This document shows positions 1-11,239 of a stretch of DNA of 64,000 nucleotides, piece after piece (position 1 is the first letter of the stretch; every line of letters starts with the position of its first letter). The translations under genes and the position numbers were made by a program. Below the pieces are notes generated by a model. That model had not been told where the DNA came from. It was given only the letters and a program-made list of their open reading frames with translations, and searched no databases. Origin of the DNA: Daphnia pulex (Eukaryota > Arthropoda > Branchiopoda > Diplostraca > Daphniidae). Location of the stretch: positions 6,453,001 through 6,517,000 of the forward strand of contig NC_060022.1 in NCBI RefSeq assembly GCF_021134715.1, written 5' to 3'.

Positions 1-1091
1 AGAACTCGCACAGACTGTAAGTGACCCCTTAGGCCAGGATTTTGTTCAACAAGCCTACGATTAAGAGCGTTCTCTTGCGCAACTCGAGCAGCCTTATTTT
101 CAGTGCCTTTTAGATGGGAGATTCCCTGTAACTCTCGAAACCTGACCAGAGCAGAAAACTGTTTTTGAGGGACCGATACAGAACGAAACACATTTTGGGC
201 TGAGTTATTGTTGAAGAGATCTTGGGCTTTGTCACGAGAGGCCACGTCTAAAAAAGACAAAATTACTCGTCCATCGATTTTCTTTATGTTTTGGACAACT
301 GGACCGTCACCATCAAGGTCAAATAACTTGTCGATTTTGTCGTTCGAAATTTCGCTCATCGGCAGGCGGTCGCTACCTCCTACATGAGCGATCAAAACTG
401 GTTTTTTAGGTACCTCCGCATACAGGCGGGTATTTTTCGGAGCCGAGGGATTGCTAGTTGGAGGGTTTGAAGCTGGATGGGGTGTGAACAAAGACGGAGT
501 CCTAGCTGATTTGACAGACGATTGCAGCTCAAAAAGCCGGATGTCTTTGTCAGCTAGAGATAGTTTGGCCGTTAAAAGATCTTTTTTTGCTAGTTTAAGT
601 TCGCTTTGGAGGGTGGCTCTATTTTCGATTGCTTTCTCCAGCTTCTCGATTTTTTTTGTCATTAGAGACTTTTCTGATTTGACACCGACTGCTTCTTCTT
701 CCAATTTGGCAAACAAGGATTTCAATTTTAGCGTCTGCTCTGCTGAGTCGAGATCAAGGAATGAATCGACATCCATTCCGAACGCTTTATCAAATAGGAA
801 AGGAAAATTATCATCCTTATCATCTTTCTGCTGTTTGGACAAATTTGTCTCTTGGAGGGAAAACTGAGCTGCAGAGCTATCCCTCTTTGTCCCGGCCGCT
901 TTCGGTCTTAACAACATTGCGGCTTTACAATCCACGCAATATTTGTATCTCGAATTAATCGGGGCAAACGGAAGAGCGCAAGATTTGCAAGAGATAGTTT
1001 GACTTTGAGACGGGGTGTTGATACTGAGAGCAAGGGAAGTATGGCCCCAGACGGAGGTATCTCCGCCTGGATCATCATCGTCATCTCCCAT
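1..1091 (-). CDS. Retrotransposon ORF1 (Gag-like) protein, partial, 363 codons open to window edge
   Basis: Reading from ATG at 1091-1089 gives 363 codons without a stop to base 3. The start MGDDDDDPGGD is acidic. A CxxC-x15-CxxC motif (C-K-S-C ... C-V-D-C) lies at about residues 37-60, followed by a Lys/Glu-rich heptad region (roughly residues 120-190) typical of a coiled coil, a Pro/Ser linker, and a region ending in LRGHLQSVRVL that aligns with LRGSIHSVKVVY of the ORF1 at 22 kb. In that copy this part is followed by CCHC zinc knuckles. ORF1 proteins of this group bind element RNA and form the ribonucleoprotein. Apart from truncation by the window edge it looks undamaged, suggesting a fairly young copy. 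Confidence 0.8.
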   Translation of the reverse strand, partial: MGDDDDDPGGDTSVWGHTSLALSINTPSQSQTISCKSCALPFAPINSRYKYCVDCKAAMLLRPKAAGTKRDSSAAQFSLQETNLSKQQKDDKDDNFPFLFDKAFGMDVDSFLDLDSAEQTLKLKSLFAKLEEEAVGVKSEKSLMTKKIEKLEKAIENRATLQSELKLAKKDLLTAKLSLADKDIRLFELQSSVKSARTPSLFTPHPASNPPTSNPSAPKNTRLYAEVPKKPVLIAHVGGSDRLPMSEISNDKIDKLFDLDGDGPVVQNIKKIDGRVILSFLDVASRDKAQDLFNNNSAQNVFRSVSVPQKQFSALVRFRELQGISHLKGTENKAARVAQENALNRRLVEQNPGLRGHLQSVRV

Positions 1092-2040
1092 CACTCTTAG
1101 GGAAGTGGATAAAGTTAGTGGCTAGCAATTAAGATCAGGGCCCTTATAAAAAAAAGGGAAACAAAAAACGAGAAAGAAGAGAAAGAAAGAGATGGACGAT
1201 CCTCTTCGACACTGGGAGGGACAGGCAAGACGAGCACGGCGTCGAAGAGAATTAAAACTACCCCCAGTTCCCTCACCCCTCAAACCAAGCGTGAGCAGAG
1301 TGACCAGTACTCAATCCCCCCAAGGTCTCCACCAGAAGGTTTCCGGCGCTCCCTCAGAAGCCTACGACACGAGAACGGATTGAGAAGCTGGCCTTGCCAC
1401 TCGCTCAGGGAGGAGGAGCAAGATCACCGGGGATCTTAGCTCTATAGAGCAATAAACTAGGGGACCAAGCCTTTTCCAGTTATGCTTAGAACCAGACCGG
1501 ACGGGGTGGAATTTCACCACACACTTCCTGTTTTAAAAAATTTGAGAATAGAACTTCGCAACTTACGATTGACACAGGGTTATAACCCTGTTTGTTTTCC
1601 TTTATAACTGATGAACGAGCACAAAAGAGTCTACTAATTGGGAGAGAAAAAAAAACACAATTAAGCCAACTGATATAAGTAGAAGAAATAATAAGAAGTA
1701 GAAAAAATATGAAGGCAGCAGAAAGGTGTGATACAAAGAGAGAAGAAAAGAAAAGAAAAGAAAACAAAAACTGAAAAGAGAAACTGATCCGTCAGGCCAC
1801 TGACAGATCAGCTGGAAGGGGGGGGGGGAATTTTATACACAGACAGTAGATCGAAGAAACAAACGCGAAAAGGATAGAAAAAGAAGTTGAGAAATATAGA
1901 AAAAAGATAATCTGCAGAGTCCAGATTCACTCGCAAACGAGATAAATCCAAAACTACTGTTGAAAACAAACCAGAAAAAGCACAAATATCCAAAAAATCG
2001 GGAGCACAAAATCACAACACGTCGAGGCTGTAGCAGACGA
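1092..2040 (-). promoter_or_regulatory. 5' leader and presumed internal promoter of retrotransposon copy 1
   Basis: This 949-base untranslated stretch has no long frame. From about 1,640 to 1,250 (minus strand) it matches the leader of the plus-strand element at about 21,000-21,400 much better than the ORF1 proteins match each other; shared blocks include ccaccccgtccggtctggtt, aaaaggcttggtcccct, the block around cggaaacctt-tggtggagacctt, ctggtcactctgctca and cagtgtcgaagaggat. Elements of this group usually carry an internal Pol II promoter at their extreme 5' end; that role is inferred. A run of nine to ten G at 1,819-1,828 lies in the less conserved distal part. Confidence 0.6.
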
Positions 2041-2538
2041 CGAACGCTTATTCGAGCCCACGCACAACTTATTTGATCTACCCGAAGCGCTAACCATTAC
2101 ACCCAAGGATTGTAATATAAAACGTATTAAAATAAATTTTGTTTCACCAAAATTTTACACCCATTGAGTGTAAAATAAAACGTATTAAAATAAATTTTCT
2201 TTCACTAAAATCTAGGACAATATAAATATATTCCTTCGCGGAAATGTCTACATTTATCTCTTAATTCCCTATAGTTTTCTCGTATACATCCATTAGCAAA
2301 TGACACAAAAAAAAATAAAATATCAAATTGAATAAGACATTTTTACATAAATAGATATGAAAGATAAAATAATTGATGATTGAAACAATAAAAAGTTTCA
2401 GTCGTTTCGAGATTGGAACCACTAACATTGACTGTTTTCAGTTTCCGACTGGAATGTTTTAAATTACCATAGAATTATTTGATTAAGTCAATTGTTCTGA
2501 AAACAAAAATGTGTTTTTAATTAGAAGCATGAATAACT

Positions 2539-2544
2539 AAAAAA
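2539..2544 (-). terminator. T6 Pol III-type terminator of the cassette
   Basis: A run of six T on the minus strand in the context GATTGTTTTTTAG, downstream of the B box. Four or more T normally stop Pol III. The run is kept in nearly every unit. Confidence 0.45.
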
Positions 2545-2613
2545 CAATCTTCGGTCATGCAAGTTTAACTTTGACATATCGGTACGCTCTAATGTACGGC
2601 CCCACGAACGCTT

Positions 2614-2623
2614 ATTCGAGCCC
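2614..2623 (-). promoter_or_regulatory. B-box-like motif of Pol III cassette
   Basis: Minus-strand GGGCTCGAAT compared with the B-box consensus GGTTCGANTC. One or two positions differ from consensus, so strength is uncertain. It lies 46 bases from the A box. Confidence 0.45.
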
Positions 2624-2657
2624 ACGCGCAACTTATTTGATCTACCCGAAGCGCTAA

Positions 2658-2669
2658 CCATTACACCCA
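2658..2669 (-). promoter_or_regulatory. A-box-like motif of Pol III cassette
   Basis: Minus-strand TGGGTGTAATGG, continuing into TTAGCGC. It matches the tRNA-Gln internal promoter except for one extra G at the left. The motif is conserved in nearly all satellite units. Confidence 0.55.
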
Positions 2670-5600
2670 AGGATTGTAATATAAAACGTATTAAAATAAA
2701 ATTTGTTTCACCAAAATTTTACACCCATTGAGTGTAAAATAAAACGTATTAAAATAAATTTTCTTTCACTAAAATCTAGGACAATATAAATATTCCTTCG
2801 CGGAAATGTCTACATTTATCTCTTAATTCCCTATAGTTTTCTCGTATACATCCATTAGCAAATGACACAAAAAAAATAAAATATCAAATTGAATAAGACA
2901 TTTTTACATAAATAGATATGAAAGATAAAATAATTGATGATTGAAACAATAAAAAGTTTCAGTCGTTTCGAGATTGGAACCACTAACATTGACTGTTTTC
3001 AGTTTCCGACTGGAATGTTTTAAATTACCATAGAATTATTTGATTAAGTCAATTGTTCTGAAAACAAAAATGTTTTTTTAATTAGAAGCATGAATAACTA
3101 AAAAACAATCTTCGGTCATGCAAGTTTAACTTTGACATATCGGTACGCTCTAATGTACGGCCCCACGAACGCTTATTCGAGCCCACGCACAACTTATTTG
3201 ATCTACCCGAAGCGCTAACCATTACACCCAAGGATTGTAATATAAAACGTATTAAAATAAAATTTGTTTCACCAAAATTTTACACCCATTGAGTGTAAAA
3301 TAAAACGTATTAAAATAAATTTTCTTTCACTAAAATCTAGGACAATATAAATATTCCTTCGCGGAAATGTCTACATTTATCTCTTAATTCCCTATAGTTT
3401 TCTCGTATACATCCATTAGCAAATGACACAAAAAAAATAAAATATCAAATTGAATAAGACATTTTTACATAAATAGATATGAAAGATAAAATAATTGATG
3501 ATTGAAACAATAAAAAGTTTCAGTCGTTTCGAGATTGGAACCACTAACATTGACTGTTTTCAGTTTCCGACTGGAATGTTTTAAATTACCATAGAATTAT
3601 TTGATTAAGTCAATTGTTCTGAAAACAAAAATGTTTTTTTAATTAGAAGCATGAATAACTAAAAAACAATCTTCGGTCATGCAAGTTTAACTTTGACATA
3701 TCGGTACGCTCTAATGTACGGCCCCACGAACGCTTATTCGAGCCCACGCACAACTTATTTGATCTACCCGAAGCGCTAACCATTACACCCAAGGATTGTA
3801 ATGTAAAACGTATTAAAATAAATTTGGTTTCACCAAAATTTTACACCCATTGAGTGTAAAATAAAACGTATTAAAATAAATTTTCTTTCACTAAAATCTA
3901 GGACAATATAAATATTCCTTCGCGGAAATGTCTACATTTATCTCTTAATTCCCTATAGTTTTCTCGTATACATCCATTAGCAAATGACACCAAAAAAATA
4001 AAATATCAAATTGAATAAGACATTTTTACATAAATAGATATGAAAGATAAAATAATTGATGATTGAAACAATAAAAAGTTTCAGTCGTTTCGAGATTGGA
4101 ACCACTTACATTGACTGTTTTCAGTTTCCGACTGGAATGTTTTAAATTACCATAGAATTATTTGATTAAGTCAATTGTTCTGAAAACAAAAATGTTTTTT
4201 TAATTGGAAGCATGAATAACTAAAAAACAATCTTCGGTCATGCAAGTTTAACTTTGACATATCGGTACGCTCTAATGTACGGCCCCACGAACGCTTATTC
4301 GAGCCCACGCACAACTTATTTGATCTACCCGAAGCGCTAACCATTACACCCAAGGATTGTAATATAAAACGTATTAAAATAAATTTTGTTTCACTAAAAT
4401 TTGACACCCATTGAGTGTAAAATAAAACGTATTAAAATAAATTTTCTTTCACTAAAATCTAGGACAATATAAATATTCCTTCGCGGAAATGTCTACATTT
4501 ATCTCTTAATTTCCTATAGTTTTCCCGTATACATCCATTAGCAAATGACACAAAAAAAATAAAATATCAAATTGAATAAGACATTTTTACATAAATAGAT
4601 ATGAAAGATAAAATAATTGATGATTGAAACAATAAAAAGTTTCAGTCGTTTCGAGATTGGAACCACTAACATTGACTGTTTTCAGTTTCCGACTGGAATG
4701 TTTTAAATTACCATAGAATTATTTGATTAAGTCAATTGTTCTGAAAACAAAAATGTTTTTTTAATTAGAAGCATGAATAACTAAAAAACAATCTTCGGTC
4801 ATGCAAGTTTAACTTTGACATATCGGTACGCTCTAATGTACGGCCCCACGAACGCTTATTCGAGCCCACGCACAACTTATTTGATCTACCCGAAGCGCTA
4901 ACCATTACACCCAAGGATTGTAATGTAAAACGTATTAAAATAAATTTTGTTTCACCAAAATTTTACACCCATTGAGTGTAAAATAAAACGTATTAAAATA
5001 AATTTTCTTTCACTAAAATCTAGGACAATATAAATATTCCTTCGCGGAAATGTCTACATTTATCTCTTAATTCCCTATAGTTTTCTCGTATACATCCATT
5101 AGCAAATGACACAAAAAAAATAAAATATCAAATTGAATAAGACATTTTTACATAAATAGATATGAAAGATAAAATAATTGATGATTGAAACAATAAAAAG
5201 TTTCAGTCGTTTCGAGATTGGAACCACTTACATTGACTGTTTTCAGTTTCCGACTGGAATGTTTTAAATTACCATAGAATTATTTGATTAAGTCAATTGT
5301 TCTGAAAACAAAAATGTTTTTTTAATTGGAAGCATGAATAACTAAAAAACAATCTTCGGTCATGCAAGTTTAACTTTGACATATCGGTACGCTCTAATGT
5401 ACGGCCCCACGAACGCTTATTCGAGCCCACGCACAACTTATTTGATCTACCCGAAGCGCTAACCATTACACCCAAGGATTGTAATATAAAACGTATTAAA
5501 ATAAATTTTGTTTCACTAAAATTTGACACCCATTGAGTGTAAAATAAAACGTATTAAAATAAATTTTCTTTCACTAAAATCTAGGACAATATAAATATTC

Positions 5601-8600
5601 CTTCGCGGAAATGTCTACATTTATCTCTTAATTTCCAATAGTTTTCCCGTATACATCCATTAGCAAATGACACAAAAATAATAAAATATCAAATTGAATA
5701 AGACATTTTTACATAAATAGATATGAAAGATAAAATAATTGATGATTGAAACAATAAAAAGTTTCAGTCGTTTCGAGATTGGAACCACTAACATTGACTG
5801 TTTTCAGTTTCCGACTGGAATGTTTTAAATTACCATAGAATTATTTGATTAAGTCAATTGTTCTGAAAACAAAAATGTGTTTTTAATTAGAAGCATGAAT
5901 AACTAAAAAACAATCTTCGGTCATGCAAGTTTAACTTTGACATATCGGTACGCTCTAATGTACGGCCCCACGAACGCTTATTCGAGCCCACGCACAACTT
6001 ATTTGATCTACCCGAAGCGCTAACCATTACACCCAAGGATTGTAATATAAAACGTATTAAAATAAAATTTGTTTCACCAAAATTTTACACCCATTGAGTG
6101 TAAAATAAAACGTATTAAAATAAATTTTCTTTCACTAAAATCTAGGACAATATAAATATTCCTTCGCGGAAATGTCTACATTTATCTCTTAATTCCCTAT
6201 AGTTTTCTCGTATACATCCATTAGCAAATGACACAAAAAAAATAAAATATCAAATTGAATAAGACATTTTTACATAAATAGATATGAAAGATAAAATAAT
6301 TGATGATTGAAACAATAAAAAGTTTCAGTCGTTTCGAGATTGGAACCACTAACATTGACTGTTTTCAGTTTCCGACTGGAATGTTTTAAATTACCATAGA
6401 ATTATTTGATTAAGTCAATTGTTCTGAAAACAAAAATGTTTTTTTAATTAGAAGCATGAATAACTAAAAAACAATCTTCGGTCATGCAAGTTTAACTTTG
6501 ACATATCGGTACGCTCTAATGTACGGCCCCACGAACGCTTATTCGAGCCCACGCACAACTTATTTGATCTACCCGAAGCGCTAACCATTACACCCAAGGA
6601 TTGTAATGCAAAACGTATTAAAATAAATTTTGTTTCACCAAAATTTTACACCCATTGAGTGTAAAATAAAACGTATTAAAATAAATTTTCTTTCACTAAA
6701 ATCTAGGACAATATAAATATTCCTTCGCGGAAATGTCTACATTTATCTCTTAATTCCCTATAGTTTTCTCGTATACATCCATTAGCAAATGACACAAAAA
6801 AAATAAAATATCAAATTGAATAAGACATTTTTACATAAATAGATATGAAAGATAAAATAATTGATGATTGAAACAATAAAAAGTTTCAGTCGTTTCGAGA
6901 TTGGAACCACTTACATTGACTGTTTTCAGTTTCCGACTGGAATGTTTTAAATTACCATAGAATTATTTGATTAAGTCAATTGTTCTGAAAACAAAAATGT
7001 TTTTTTAATTGGAAGCATGAATAACTAAAAAACAATCTTCGGTCATGCAAGTTTAACTTTGACATATCGGTACGCTCTAATGTACGGCCCCACGAACGCT
7101 TATTCGAGCCCACGCACAACTTATTTGATCTACCCGAAGCGCTAACCATTACACCCAAGGATTGTAATATAAAACGTATTAAAATAAATTTTGTTTCACT
7201 AAAATTTGACACCCATTGAGTGTAAAATAAAACGTATTAAAATAAATTTTCTTTCACTAAAATCTAGGACAATATAAATATTCCTTCGCGGAAATGTCTA
7301 CATTTATCTCTTAATTTCCTATAGTTTTCCCGTATACATCCATTAGCAAATGACACAAAAAAAATAAAATATAAAATTGAATAAGACATTTTTACATAAA
7401 TAGATATGAAAGATAAAATAATTGATGATTGAAACAATAAAAAGTTTCAGTCGTTTCGAGATTGGAACCACTAACATTGACTGTTTTCAGTTTCCGACTG
7501 GAATGTTTTAAATTACCATAGAATTATTTGATTAAGTCAATTGTTCTGAAAACAAAAATGTTTTTTTAATTAGAAGCATGAATAACTAAAAAACAATCTT
7601 CGGTCATGCAAGTTTAACTTTGACATATCGGTACGCTCTAATGTACGGCCCCACGAACGCTTATTCGAGCCCACGCACAACTTATTTGATCTACCCGAAG
7701 CGCTAACCATTACACCCAAGGATTGTAATGTAAAACGTATTAAAATAAATTTTGTTTCACCAAAATTTTACACCCATTGAGTGTAAAATAAAACGTATTA
7801 AAATAAATTTTCTTTCACTAAAATCTAGGACAATATAAATATTCCTTCGCGGAAATGTCTACATTTATCTCTTAATTCCCTATAGTTTTCTCGTATACAT
7901 CCATTGGCAAATGACACAAAAAAAATAAAATATCAAATTGAATAAGACATTTTTACATAAATAGATATGAAAGATAAAATAATTGATGATTGAAACAATA
8001 AAAAGTTTCAGTCGTTTCGAGATTGGAACCACTTACATTGACTGTTTTCAGTTTCCGACTGGAATGTTTTAAATTACCATAGAATTATTTGATTAAGTCA
8101 ATTGTTCTGAAAACAAAAATGTTTTTTTAATTGGAAGCATGAATAACTAAAAAACAATCTTCGGTCATGCAAGTTTAACTTTGACATATCGGTACGCTCT
8201 AATGTACGGCCCCACGAACGCTTATTCGAGCCCACGCACAACTTATTTGATCTACCCGAAGCGCTAACCATTACACCCAAGGATTGTAATATAAAACGTA
8301 TTAAAATAAATTTTGTTTCACTAAAATTTGACACCCATTGAGTGTAAAATAAAACGTATTAAAATAAATTTTCTTTCACTAAAATCTAGGACAATATAAA
8401 TATTCCTTCGCGGAAATGTCTACATTTATCTCTTAATTTCCAATAGTTTTCCCGTATACATCCATTAGCAAATGACACAAAAAAAATAAAATATCAAATT
8501 GAATAAGACATTTTTACATAAATAGATATGAAAGATAAAATAATTGATGATTGAAACAATAAAAAGTTTCAGTCGTTTCGAGATTGGAACCACTAACATT

Positions 8601-9567
8601 GACTGTTTTCAGTTTCCGACTGGAATGTTTTAAATTACCATAGAATTATTTGATTAAGTCAATTGTTCTGAAAACAAAAATGTTTTTTTAATTAGAAGCA
8701 TGAATAACTAAAAAACAATCTTCGGTCATGCAAGTTTAACTTTGACATATCGGTACGCTCTAATGTACGGCCCCACGAACGCTTATTCGAGCCCACGCAC
8801 AACTTATTTGATCTACCCGAAGCGCTAACCATTACACCCAAGGATTGTAATATAAAACGTATTAAAATAAATTTTGTTTCACCAAAATTTTACACCCATT
8901 GAGTGTAAAATAAAACGTATTAAAATAAATTTTCTTTCACTAAAATCTAGGACAATATAAATATTCCTTCGCGGAAATGTCTACATTTATCTCTTAATTC
9001 CCTATAGTTTTCTCGTATACATCCATTAGCAAATGACACAAAAAAAAATAAAATATCAAATTGAATAAGACATTTTTACATAAATAGATATGAAAGATAA
9101 AATAATTGATGATTGAAACAATAAAAAGTTTCAGTCGTTTCGAGATTGGAACCACTAACATTGACTGTTTTCAGTTTCCGACTGGAATGTTTTAAATTAC
9201 CATAGAATTATTTGATTAAGTCAATTGTTCTGAAAACAAAAATGTGTTTTTAATTAGAAGCATGAATAACTAAAAAACAATCTTCGGTCATGCAAGTTTA
9301 CCTTTGACATATCGGTACGCTCTAATGTACGGCCCCACGAACGCTTATTCGAGCCCACGCACAACTTATTTGATCTACCCGAAGCGCTAACCATTACACC
9401 CAAGGATTGTAATATAAAACGTATTAAAATAAATTTTGATTCACCAAAATTTTACAGCCATTGAGTGTTAAATAAAACGTATTAAAATAAATTTTCTTTC
9501 ACTAAAATCTAGGACAATATAAATATTCCTTCTCGGAAATGTCTACATTTATCTCTTAATTCCCTAT

Positions 9568-9649
9568 AGGGCTGTTCGACATCTTTTTTAACATTTGTTG
9601 CCATCGTGGCAACGCAGCAACTCATGTATTTTTTGTCTGCTACGAGTGA
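9568..9649 (+). repeat. Left terminal inverted repeat of DNA transposon
   Basis: 82 bases that pair with 10,918-10,999 with a single C/T difference. It contains the perfect palindrome gttgccatcgtggcaac, so each end can itself form a small hairpin. Confidence 0.92.
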
Positions 9650-9705
9650 CTTGTTTATTCTGTGAAATATGAAAGTTTGGTATTCAGATTAAAACAATCA
9701 CAAAA

Positions 9706-10458
9706 TTGTGGTTGTGGAGAATTAATTACATCATCGACACCAACTTGAAAAATCTCTATGTGTGTTCGGATCACTTTGTTACAGGTATTTGTAGGTTAAC
9801 ACTAACAATTATTGATTATTATCTTACAATTTGTGAAATGCTTACAGGAAAGCCGAGTGGAGAATTCCACAAAAAACATGTTGATTGGGCACCCTCTATA
9901 AATGTGGGATCAAATAAGACGAAACAATTTCTAGGTATTGCATTATTCATTTCATGTGTAAAAAAACATTCCTATATGTTGTTTTAATGAATGAACTATT
10001 TTGTCATTACAGATGGTGATCATCAAGTACGTAACAATGTTGCTTTTGACAAGGCTGATACACCTCCATTGATAGATGTTGAAACTGCAACTGAAGTTGA
10101 GGATTCCGGTTTTTTGAACAATTTGATACAAGGTGATTTAGTTATGGCTTATAGGGGATTTACAGTTCATGAGGCTGTTACTTTACGGAATGCAAATCTT
10201 GCTGTGCCTTCGTTCCTTGGAAAGCAAACACAGTTGTCAAATGTTGAAGTTGAGTACTTTAGAGGCCTAGCAAAGATTCGTATACATGTTGAGAGAGTTA
10301 TAGGGGCCACAAAACAAAGATTCACTATTTTAGAAGGTCCTCTTCATCGTGCAACACTTTCTGTTTCGAAGGGTGAAGATTCAGCAATAATTAATAAAAT
10401 TGTTATGGTCTGTTGCGCTCTTTACAATTCGTGTTCATCTGTTGTACCCTTACTGTAG
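9706..10458 (+). pseudogene. THAP-domain DDE_4 transposase, truncated and catalytically altered
   Basis: Three exons can be read. The first ends ...VCSDHFVT, the C-terminal signature of a THAP zinc-binding domain; a 63-base intron (gtatttg...cttacag) joins it to GKPSGEFHKKHVDWAPS, also THAP-like. A second intron ending in cattacag near 10,012 leads to the last exon with GDLVMAYRGF, LRIHVER-like KIRIHVERVIG and a final stop at 10,458. This last part matches the C-terminal half of DDE_Tnp_4 proteins. The N-terminal THAP cysteines and the first catalytic Asp region are missing. The usual Asp of the D-R-G-F motif is Tyr here, while the Glu of IHVER remains. The copy cannot encode an active transposase. 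Confidence 0.75.
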
Positions 10459-10917
10459 TGTGTTTAGGTGAATAATTGTCATAATAAACCACAAATTTTC
10501 AAAAAAATACTTGATGTATTAACCTTGGTTAACAGGGGCACAAACAGATTACCATTTTCTTCGTAATAATTTAAACAAACACAACATTTTCACAAATGGA
10601 GATTTTCTTTTTTACAAAGGAAGGTACACAAATTGTATCTTTTCACTCACTACTGATTGGTTATATTGGAAAGTGCTGTTCTCTGAACTTGACTGTTACT
10701 AGGAACGACCGGTAAGTACGGTAAGACGATTTGTAACTTTCCCAAATAACGTGTTTTGGCCTCAATACTAAGTCAACTGGCATAATTAGACAGTGACATA
10801 GTTAAACACTAACACTATAACGAACTAATATATAAAGAAAACACATCACAACTTCAAAACAACCCCCTTTTCTATCACTATTTTTCAAAAAATTCATATT
10901 TCGCAGAACTACACAAT
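10459..10917. other. Non-coding interior of the DNA transposon
   Basis: AT-rich 3' interior between the transposase stop and the right TIR. AATAAA-like sequence (cataataaacc) lies near 10,480. No reading frame or other structure was seen. Confidence 0.5.
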
Positions 10918-10999
10918 TCACTCGTAGCAGACAAAAAATACATGAGTTACTGCGTTGCCACGATGGCAACAAATGTTAAAAAAGATGTCGAACAGCCCT
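10918..10999 (-). repeat. Right terminal inverted repeat of DNA transposon
   Basis: Reverse complement of 9,568-9,649 with one mismatch; satellite sequence resumes immediately after it. Confidence 0.92.
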
Positions 11000-11239
11000 A
11001 TAGTTTTCTCGTATACATCCATTAGCAAATGACACAAAAAAAATAAAATATCAAATTGAATAAGACATTTTTACATAGATAGATATGAAAGATAAAATAA
11101 TTGATGATTGAAACAATAAAAAGTTTCAGTCGTTTCGAGATTGGAACCACTAACATTGACTGTTTTCAGTTTCCGACTGGAATGTTTTAAATTACCATAG
11201 AATTATTTGATTAAGTCAATTATTCTGAAAACAAAAATG

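Larger units (their letters stand above)
1..2040 (-). mobile_element. Non-LTR retrotransposon copy 1 (R1/Jockey-like group), 5' part, cut by window edge
   Basis: The minus strand from 2040 down to 1 carries a ~950-base leader followed by an ORF1-type reading frame that is still open at base 1. The leader aligns base for base over long stretches with the leader of the complete element at 20,549-27,056, and ORF1 shares its architecture (N-terminal Cys pair motif, coiled coil, then an RNA-binding-like region), so this is the same superfamily but a different family. The 5' end is placed at 2040 because satellite sequence resumes exactly at 2041, and both elements share the same first bases (cgtcgtctgct on the element strand). 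Zinc knuckles, ORF2, the 3' end and the target duplication lie outside the window. Clade assignment is inference from the other copy. Confidence 0.85.
2539..2680 (-). ncRNA. Representative tRNA-Gln-like Pol III cassette of the satellite unit
   Basis: On the minus strand the unit reads TGGGTGTAATGG then TTAGCGC: GGTGTAATGGTTAGC is identical to the D-arm/A-box part of metazoan tRNA-Gln. A B-box-like GGGCTCGAAT starts 46 bases after the A-box start, close to real tRNA spacing, and a T6 run (2,544-2,539) follows about 70 bases later. This is the layout of a tRNA-derived SINE head with a Pol III terminator, predicting an RNA of roughly 140 nt. The anticodon and acceptor arms do not fold as a working tRNA, so it is tRNA-like, not a tRNA gene. 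The same cassette recurs in about 28 units across the three blocks. Transcription is not shown by sequence alone. Confidence 0.55.
2041..9567 (+). repeat. Satellite array block 1, ~561-base unit, about 13.4 units
   Basis: The same ~561-base unit repeats head to tail; the motif ccccacgaacgcttattcga recurs near 2,601, 3,161, 3,722, 4,283, 4,844 and onward at 561-base steps. Units are mostly well above 95% identical by eye. Each unit contains an internal ~48-base direct duplication (two versions of a TATAAAACGTATTAAAATAAATTTT block 70 bases apart) and the tRNA-like Pol III cassette on the minus strand. Variant units (ttacattg plus aattggaagc plus actaaaatttgac) occur at 4,171, 5,293, 6,976 and 8,098, and a tgtgttttt variant at about 2,509, 5,875 and 9,243, showing multi-unit higher-order structure. 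The block is cut at its left by retrotransposon copy 1 and at its right by a DNA transposon. Confidence 0.95.
9568..10999. mobile_element. DNA transposon with 82-base TIRs and THAP/DDE_4 transposase remnant (Harbinger/ISL2EU-like)
   Basis: The element interrupts a satellite unit: the uninterrupted unit reads ccctatagttttc, while here ccctat is followed by agggctgttcgacatc and the mirror-image gatgtcgaacagccct is followed by atagttttc. The terminal inverted repeats (9,568-9,649 and 10,918-10,999) differ at one position. The duplicated target is AT if the ends are AGGG, or TATA if the ends are GGG; the palindromic site prevents a firm choice. The encoded protein is a DDE_4-type (Harbinger/ISL2EU relatives) transposase with a THAP-type DNA-binding part. 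Internal coding is truncated, so the copy is non-autonomous. The near-identical TIRs suggest recent insertion despite the decayed gene, as expected for a copy mobilised in trans. Confidence 0.88.

Noticed and set aside
451..958. Plus-strand frames opposite retrotransposon copy 1 ORF1
   Set aside because: Antisense shadows of the 363-codon minus-strand ORF1, which has the real motifs.
2395..2460. CENP-B box in the satellite (tttcgagattggaacc)
   Set aside because: The essential CGGG part of the CENP-B core is missing.
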